Origin: Gibbula magus
Taxonomy: Eukaryota > Mollusca > Gastropoda > Trochida > Trochidae
Reading direction: 5' to 3'
Length of the DNA stretch: 64,000 nt
Assembly (NCBI GenBank): GCA_936450465.1
Contig: OW388303.1
Span: forward strand, 6,759,193-6,823,192
Part shown: positions 52,601-61,600 of the stretch, in pieces
Numbering within the stretch: position 1 is the first letter of the stretch
How the letters are laid out: each line of letters opens with the position of its first letter
Notes under the pieces: generated by a model
Seen by the model: only the letters and a program-made list of their open reading frames with translations
What the model was told of the DNA's origin: nothing
Databases searched by the model: none
Translations under genes and position numbers: made by a program

Positions 52601-55600
52601 CTTTTGAATAATGTGGTAGACTTAATGCTATAATTGATTTCAATCACTTATTCGTTTTCTATTGTGTTATTCCAATACGAGTTCATGCTGTTTTTCATTC
52701 CACCTATTACTAGGTTCTATAAATATGTATGATACATAGGTCAGGGGTCATATGCTAATGAGGTCGGAAGTGAAGCTTACACGGACATCATGCATGGTTC
52801 CGTCTTCAAGTTCTCGAGAACTTGGCTGCTGAAATGCATGGCGGTCAGTCAGTATGTGTTGTGATGTTAGATGTGGCTGCATGGCAAAAACTTGCATTTC
52901 TTAGTGTCGTCACTCATACAAGAGTGACAAAATATCTTAACCCTCCTCTGTCTACGGGGGAGTTAAGTTGACAAATAAATAATTTTCTAACTAACAAAGG
53001 AGAACCAAAAATATTTAATTCAATTTTGGAAATTAAAATCTCTTTTTTTTTTAAAAATTAATTAGGTTCATCCAACCTAAAATGAAGCATATTATTTAAT
53101 TCAGATTTGGAAAATAAATATAAATAAAATAATGAGTAAAATGTGTGATGAAAAAATAATCATTGGAGTAATATATATGCAGTGAAGGGTATGATGAAAG
53201 GGCAAATGCAAAAGTGGTTGCCTTATTGATAATAAATAGATGCTTGAATGCTGATACTGAATGCACTGATAGAATAACAAAGTGGGGTACAACAAGAAGG
53301 ACAGATGGGAGGTTTACATCGCAGCTCGGGGAACAACTAAATCTTTCTCAAGGGTCTCCTGACAATAAACAACATAGATGGTAACATTGTACAATAAATA
53401 TTCGTACAAAAATATATTTTTCAGTCTCAATTATAAATAGCGCAAATTATTGTAAGTCTGAAAATGGATAAATCTGTTGAATGATGTTTCAATACTGAAT
53501 TCCTGAATCTAAATGGTTCTCACATTGAGTGAGTGTTAATGGAATGAAAACCTACATCAAAATGATTAACATTAAGATTTAGAATACTGTTCATGGATTG
53601 TCACTTTTCTTGTTAGCTCTGAACACAAAGTTTCTTAAAGGCGCTGTAGCACGTTTTTTTGCCAATTTTATTTTTTCAAATTTCTCATTTATAATGATAG
53701 TTAATGTCATTTATATTTACTTTAGAGGGTAAAACATCTTATTACACAAACCAATTATCCGTAGTGGTAATAACGGTAATGCGTATAAAGCAAAAATTGC
53801 ATGGCGGCCATTTTATTGTGAACAAATTTTATTATTTCGAATGACAAAAACAATTTCCATGGCTTTACGGAACCATGTACACTCATTTGTAACTTGATTT
53901 TCCGAAGAGAGAAGGGTGTTTTGCTATTGTTGACATTATTTTTAAAATACATTTCATCGACTTATTTGAGCGAAAAAACGTGCTACAGCGCCTTTAATCT
54001 ATTCAGATCTAACATTCTTATATCTGGGAAAAAACTTTTTACAATAGTACAAATTAATTAACAATTTCAGAACAAGTCCATAGTGGGATTCGAACCCACA
54101 ACCATAGAGTGAGACAGCAATCATGAGCAATGAATATCCCAGATTTCGTTATGTAGATCTCTCGTAAGTAAAATGATAGATAGTTAAAGACAAAGATCTC
54201 GATACATGAAGGATGGGCAACCATCCACAACAAATTCCTTCGCAATGTTGCTGTTCTTGTTCGACCGGAGGCATTCTTTATAATAGGAACAACACCTTTT
54301 GGTGACACAACAGATTACAACATATCAGCCCGAAACAATGTTTTAATTACTGGGACTAACAACTTTGTCACAAATTATAAATAATATAAACATTGCACAT
54401 TTAGGGGAATGGAAGATGACAGGGACAAAATAAATACTTCACAGATTTTAAAATTGCACAAATAGCGTCTTGCAAGATACAGTTAGAACCAAGTTAAATG
54501 AATAAAACGTGTCAGTGACGTTATGTTTGAGTAACTGCACCAGAATTGATAAGACGAGTTGAATCTATAAACCAGTCTATATTTTAGTTTCAAAACCCTT
54601 CTGAGTGGATGATTTACAGGAATCAAACTAAACAAATGGTGTGAGTACATTTCCCGCTGTTTCATAACCTTAAAAAATCTTAGCTGCCAAAATAGTGTCA
54701 ATGGGGGATCCAGAAACCCCCCTGAAAAATTTAGTTTTGATTATAAAACAACTATATTGATAGAATATCCACAAAGTACCAAGGATAAATATTTGGATTT
54801 ATCATTACTGTCTGGATATGCTATTGCAAAGCTTTTCAGATTTGAAGCCCAGATAAATCGCTTTACTTAATCCTCATTGGTTTTATTTTTCAATGAACGA
54901 ATGCATGCTATTCTTTGTAATATTTTAAAAAGATATTTAAATATTACCTTCAGTAAAAAGTTTCAATTGGATATATTGTATTATATTCATGTTTCAAAAA
55001 CATATGTGAAATGTTTGCTCAAATTTTATTTCCACATAAAAAAAATGCAATGGAACATCCCCTTTAAGTCTGAAAAAAATATCAGATCATGAAATTCTAT
55101 CAATTCTGGTGGAGTACTGAAGGACATAGTCACTTGTTAGTGAGAGAAGCGTGACTGGCAGTGTTTAGATGTGCAGTAACGGAAATTATCGGACAAGACA
55201 GTTGGTCAAACAGTTAGAGACGACAATGCACAAGATTCCGGAGAACTGTGAAAGTTCTAAACTTTCTTTGTAAGACAACTCTCATATACCTGAAACTTGC
55301 GGTTCTATATTGTTAGTGGCAAAGAAAGAAACAAAACCACCCGTTAGTTTCCACACATCATCATAATCTAAACATCCACATCAACACATTTCTAAATAAT
55401 TTTGTCATCAAGAGCCAAAATGCATTAATCCAGTTCACAAAGATACCAATATATGTAGATGCTTCAACATGATTGACGACACATGAATACATGGACCACG
55501 CTGGACGAACAATGATTTAAATGTATGATGGACTCTATAGGTGATTCAAGATTATGATGAAAGCCAAAGCTAGTTCTGCCAAAAGCTATTGTATAAACAC

Positions 55601-58600
55601 TGACGGTACTGTTAGTGCCAATACAACTGTGAAGTTTTAAAATGTTCATTCATTTGAAAATAGCTCCATATCTAAGCACTCAATATGGTATATTAAGACC
55701 CTCGGTGATTGATGTCACCATCAGTTACATTTGACTAAGAATAAATATCACTAAAAATATGTAAAAACAATTCATCAATCAATATTTTCAAGTCCTAAAA
55801 ACTTTGGACATTTTAAGAATTGCGAAAAATTATATGGATAACAACTTCTTTATTCATGATATGCGACGTTTCAACACAGGTTCTTGTGTCTTTATCAAGC
55901 TGATAAAGACACAAGAACCTGTGTCGAAACGTTGCATATCATACATAAAGAAGTTGTTATCAATATAATTTTTCGCAATTCTTATCATTCCAACTTCTAA
56001 AATGCCTCTCAAAGAAGCTTTGGACATTTTGCACTCCAAAATATAATTAACTACTTCTCAAGTCCATGTTAACAGTTTTACTGTCTTTTACTTAACATAA
56101 TGCAAGATGATGAATGAATAGTGTGTACGGACTTTGTATGAAAGATACCACAAAGATGGCCGCCTGTACTTACCGTTTGTTTGGTGCTGCGGTCCATGCC
56201 GATCACAGACTGGATCACCGTCCGTAGGAGCACCTGCATGATGATACTGACCTCCGCCTCGTGAATACTCTGGAAATGTGATCAATAACTTTAAATTCAG
56301 AGTACCAGAAGATATTGGCATATCCCCCACACCTCCCATTTATTTGTAGGTCACGTGAACCAGCAAAATAACCTAACAGCAAGGAAAGACTGCTGAAATC
56401 CTCTTCTTTGAATTACTAGCAATTTCCTATGATTGTTAATGAGTGAATCAGCAGAAGGTTGGAAAGTAGAACCATATGATCTGACTGGAACCAACAATCT
56501 GCAGAGGCACTATGTGACGCTAAACATCCTTTATACTGATGTGCGTAACACAGATAGCCAGACCAATTATGTTCATGTGACCACGGTCTCAAAATATGCA
56601 ATTTTTACTTTCATGGGTCAGGCTAACCTAGCCCTACTTAATAAATCTGTCAAGGGGAAGATTTTTACTTCTGTTTTAACGATCTGATAGATCGCTGAAC
56701 TCTCATTATTTTCCTAATCTAAAGGAAGAGACCAGTGCCATCACTCACGTGAGTCGGGGTCCAGAGGATGTGCATGACGTCGCTGACGACAGCGACACAG
56801 TCCTCCATCTCTTCCTTGTTCTCCATCAGCAGCTGTGTGTGCTGTAGGAATGGGGACAGCAACACCAGGCGGCAGTCTGCAGAACATAAGGTAACGGAGG
56901 GTTGGAATCAATATAGGGTGATGAGGTGATTTATAGTTAATAGATATCTCAGAAGAAATCGGGACAGCATCACCAGGTGGCAGTCTGCGGTGGTATGGTA
57001 ACGGAGAGATGGAATCGATAAAGGGTGATGAGGTGATTTATAGTTAATAGACATCTCAGAAGAAATCGGGACAGCATCACCAGGTGGCAGTCTGCGCAGG
57101 TAAGGTAACAGAGGGATGGAATCAATAGAGGGTTATTATGTGATTTACTGAAGTAATCTCAGAAAAAATAGGGACATCAGAACATGAAGGTAAATTGAGT
57201 TAATATCCAAATGATACATTCAACAAACCTTATGTTAACATTTAGGCATGAAAAGGTCTTGATTGTGAAGTTGCTAAGTTACACACAAGTTCAAAAGGCA
57301 TTGGTTAAACTAAGTTTGAATATTCCCCTATGAATTAAGTTTTAACATGGACAGTATCTATTCCCATCTCCATTTTCTGTCCACTTAAAAAAATAACATG
57401 AAATGGTGTAGATAGATTTACCTGATATCTTGAACAGTTCTGTGTGAACAATATCATCAATACATTTCATCTTCTGACGTGTCAATCTGTCTTTTGGAAC
57501 GTTGTCGATAAACTGGACCAACAGATGACTGTAAAAATAAAATAGAAACATAGAGGTCAAAACAGATTTATTTCTTTGAACAGCAATTGAAAGTGGAATA
57601 CATAAGAAAACATTATTATCTGGAAAAGCAAATTCTTTATTGTGAAGATACACAATATTTCGGAGTATATGCTTCCTGATGAAGGAGTAAGCATATACAG
57701 TACTCCGAAACATCATTAGCTACACAATAAAGAAGTTGTCACACAAAATATTGTTTTTGGATTGATTTCTGTCAGATATATTCAGTGTGTTTTTAAGTAT
57801 TATTTGTCACTTGAACAATAGTTTGATATTGATGCATAAATTATTCCTTTAGATATAATCAATTATTGTGATTTTTTATCCAAAATATGTCATAAGGAAG
57901 CAGAATGGAATTATCCATAAAATTAGAAATAATCTTATTGTCAGCCATGATTACTTTGCATAGTTCACACAAGCAGGCTAAGCATAGGCAACAGGCTATC
58001 ATATTAGTTATGTCTTTGACGGGCATTTAGAAGTGGCATAAAGGAACAGGAAGATTTTCTGGATAACAACTACTTTAATGGGAAAACACACAACGTTTTA
58101 GAGTATATTCTCACTCCTTCATCAGGTGGAATGTGATTTATTGATTATTGATTTATATTCTAAACACCAAAGAAAGCCCCTACTACTCCTATTATTGTTA
58201 CGTCTGTATTCAACATCATACTGTACCTGAGTTCTTTCGGATCAAAGACCGTCATGATATCAGCGATGGTGGAACTCATGTACTTCAGTGCTGCCCCCTA
58301 CAGTGAAAACAGGATTTAGTGCTTGTGTTTGATTAACAAATCTGATTTCCGAGTTGAAAAGTCAAGTCATACACAGGCCAATTTGAATCTAGAGTAGGGT
58401 CAGGAACACTTTTGGGACAGACACAATTTTCTAATAGTAACTTGTGTGACATTACAAGCTTTATGGAAAATTTAAGGAATTAAAGACATCTAGACATTGG
58501 GTACAATAACGTTAAAATTGGCTGTTTCAGAACAGCGTAGTGGGAGTCAAAATTCTATCTGAATCAATTCCGGGTGGCCAATCTACAGGAATCACAACCT

Positions 58601-61600
58601 ATAACAAAGGGAAAACTAGCCTGTATAAGCAGCATGAGGTCAAGGAATATCAGAGTATGTATGTTATAGGGGCTGGACGTAAAAAACAACTCAAGCACAG
58701 CTCAATGAATTGATTATGTAGTGTTTCATAAGAGCATTTATTATTACAACAATTATTTATTATAAATATAGATTAGTTGCCTGTATGAGTAGGGTGTGGT
58801 CGGTGGTGTACAGCATCATGGTGTTGATGGATTGGATGAGATTCTTCAGCGTGATCTCGAACTGCTGCTTACCACGGCCCTCGTTGATCCTTGAAGAAAT
58901 AAATAACACACAACGTTACACCAGTGAGAGACGGAATTTTCTCAAACTCCGAAAATGGGATATCTTCACTGCAGTGAATATAAATTATTCTGTTGACTCT
59001 GAAAATATCAAATTAATACATGACTTGTACAACGGGATGACATCTCTATTACAATTAACGTGACATTTTCACTCACTTTTACTCAGCAGTGCAACAATTG
59101 TATGACATTCACCAGAAGTCCCTCAAGTTATTTAACTTGGATGTAAATAAATGCTGTATTTCACTCATGCGTATACGATAAATAATTTTATTGTAATGAA
59201 GGAACGTCTACACACAGAGAATAGCACTGTACAACAACTCACATTGCAAAGAGAACCCGAGATCTGATGATGAACTTGAAGATGTACTCGAGAGATTTCA
59301 TCGCTCGTAGCAGCGAGTCATTCTTCACGTTCTTCTCATTGGCGTTGTCGACATAGTCCTTCAGGATCACCATCAGTTTACTGGAATAACATGGATGAGT
59401 TGTGATGTTTTGGAGTTCAACACTGTTTCTAACTAGAAATATGTGCATGTGATGCACTGTGATGTCCCCCGCTCCAACTTTCAATCCAACCTAGTCATAT
59501 TACCCTTATTTTTCACTTATGCTAAGCACTAAGTTCAATACTGCATTAATAACGAGAAATAAAAATTCAGAATAGCCAAAGTAGCAAAAGGCCCCACTCT
59601 ATCACTAGGTCTAAGCAAATACAAAGTTTGGTGAAAAAATATTGAACGGTTTTGGAGATAGAGGCCAGAAAAGGTCCCTACCCCCAATATGCACTAAGTT
59701 CAAATTGTTTCGATGGAACCAGAAACAAAAAACATTCAGAATAACCAAAATAGCAAAAGGCACCACTCCACCACTAGGTCTAACCACATACCAAGTTTCG
59801 TGTAAAAATATTGAACGTTTTTTTAGATATGGCCCGGAAAAGAAAGCATTTCGGAATGACGGAATGACGGAATGACGGAATAACGGAATGACGGAATGAC
59901 GGAATGACGGGAAAACATTATGTCTCCCGAAAAAATTTACATAAACAGACGTAAGATACTCAAGAAAACATATAATTACCCAAAAGTGAATTCTTTTTAG
60001 ACCAAACCAAGCATGAGGTAAAAAATAAGGCTATTATGAAACATGCCTGGACCTATCACAGATACGGTTATGACAAAAGCTTTTCCGATTTCTATAATCT
60101 GACCTCACATACACATAGTTATGAGTTTGGGCAATCATTCACCACAGAATGTGAAGCAGACAACTTACTTGTACGCCATAGCAAAGCTGAACGTGCTCTC
60201 TATGTAGGCGTCCAGGACCGGTCGAAACTGATGGTACTTCCGGTCAGAGATCAATGCTATAATGTAGACCTGGGGAATAGAGAATGCAGATAATTAACAA
60301 AAGAAGAGTTTCATATTACTTACGAAACGAGGGTGAATATTTGTACTGCTTGAGCAAAAGCGACAGTTATATACAAATTTGCACAAGTTTAATAAAAGTC
60401 ATATGGCACTCTTTATATGGCACTCTTGAGTAAAAATAGCCAGAAAACATTCCACTTCTCTTGTGACAGCAAAGTACAATGACGTCACAAGCAATTGTTA
60501 CGATGCACAGGCCAAGAAACAAGTCACTTAACAAGGGTTGATTTCTAAACTGAAGTCAAAGTGTGGTGCAGGGAAAGCCCTTCAAACTCCCTTCAAGGGT
60601 CCCCCATCTGTTGATAAACCTTGCCCCCTGTTGCTGAACTTCACTGACAGCAGTCACCTCATCTACCACCAGGACAATACATTTCTTTCCACTTAACCTT
60701 AACTGACTTAAATGTACAGAATCACATGCAACCACAGAGGTGATAAATCTATATATCACGCTACACGTATCACCACTTACCAGAGCATCAAAGACTAGAT
60801 TATCACACAGCTCAGAGTTCGTGTTCTGCATCAGAATGTTGAACAGGGAATCTAACAGATCTTGCAAAAACTGAAACAGAAAAACATTGATTCAAAATGA
60901 CTTTGAAGAATTCCGACTTGATCGGGGTACAGATTCACTAACAAATCTTAGTTCTAAAAGTGTCTCAAGTATGGGCTATGATTTATTTGAGGTGAATGGG
61001 CTAAGTTTATTTCGGAGAAGTTATCAAAATGAGCTATTGAGGAGATTGACTAAAAATAATTATCAGAAACAATATTGACCACAGCAAAACTCCCTTATCA
61101 TTATCACTCAATGAATCCTTCAATCAGGTTGAAAACTTACTAACGTAATTAGTCCCAAAGCAGAGAATCTATGCTCCGCATGTAGGGATTATACTGGCTT
61201 AGCTAGAGGTACCAATTCAAACCCCAAATATTCTTAGTACATCTTCCACAAAAACGGCACATTTTTGGCCGTACCTTGACGATTTCCTCTCCCTCCTCCT
61301 TCATGACGTGCTCCAGATGACTCTTCAACGCGGCCGTGTCGTTGAGAACCTCGTGCCACTTCAACAAGCCCAGCAGATCGACTGGAAAAAGTGAAATACA
61401 AAGTTTAAATAAAAGCCATCTCTATAAAAGCAAGAAATCTTCCCTGACCCCAAGAATTTCCATACCCCAGCTAATTTTTCTTAGGCCTGCTCCTTTCGAT
61501 TTCTGAATTGATTCTGAAGTCCAGTCGTTGACCTAAGTGAAAGGAGTGTTTCCGCCCAGAACAGATCTTTTCACTTCCCACATGTCCCGGACGTTCAGAA

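Larger units (their letters stand above)
50921..56173. other. 5.25-kb intron between exons 10 and 11
   Basis: AT-rich. Contains AGGTCA motifs at 52,335-52,365, a tRNA-like 3' half on the minus strand at 54,066-54,100 (GTGGGTTCGAATCCCAC, no A box), a pair of inverted GGCGCTGTAGCACGTTTTTT motifs (53,640 and 53,975) bounding a ~350-bp MITE-like stretch, and the palindrome at 55,816. No exon found. Confidence 0.65.
58298..61274. other. introns between exons 2 and 7
   Basis: Introns of 0.35-0.8 kb. 59,510-59,935 is a two-unit ~165-bp repeat (TTCAGAATA.CCAAA.TAGCAAAAGGC) closing with a GGAATGACGG microsatellite (59,852-59,912). The rest shows nothing recognised. Confidence 0.6.

Noticed and set aside
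54066..54100. tRNA on the minus strand
   Set aside because: Only the T-arm (GTGGGTTCGAATCCCAC) is present; no A box or acceptor stem was found at the right distance.
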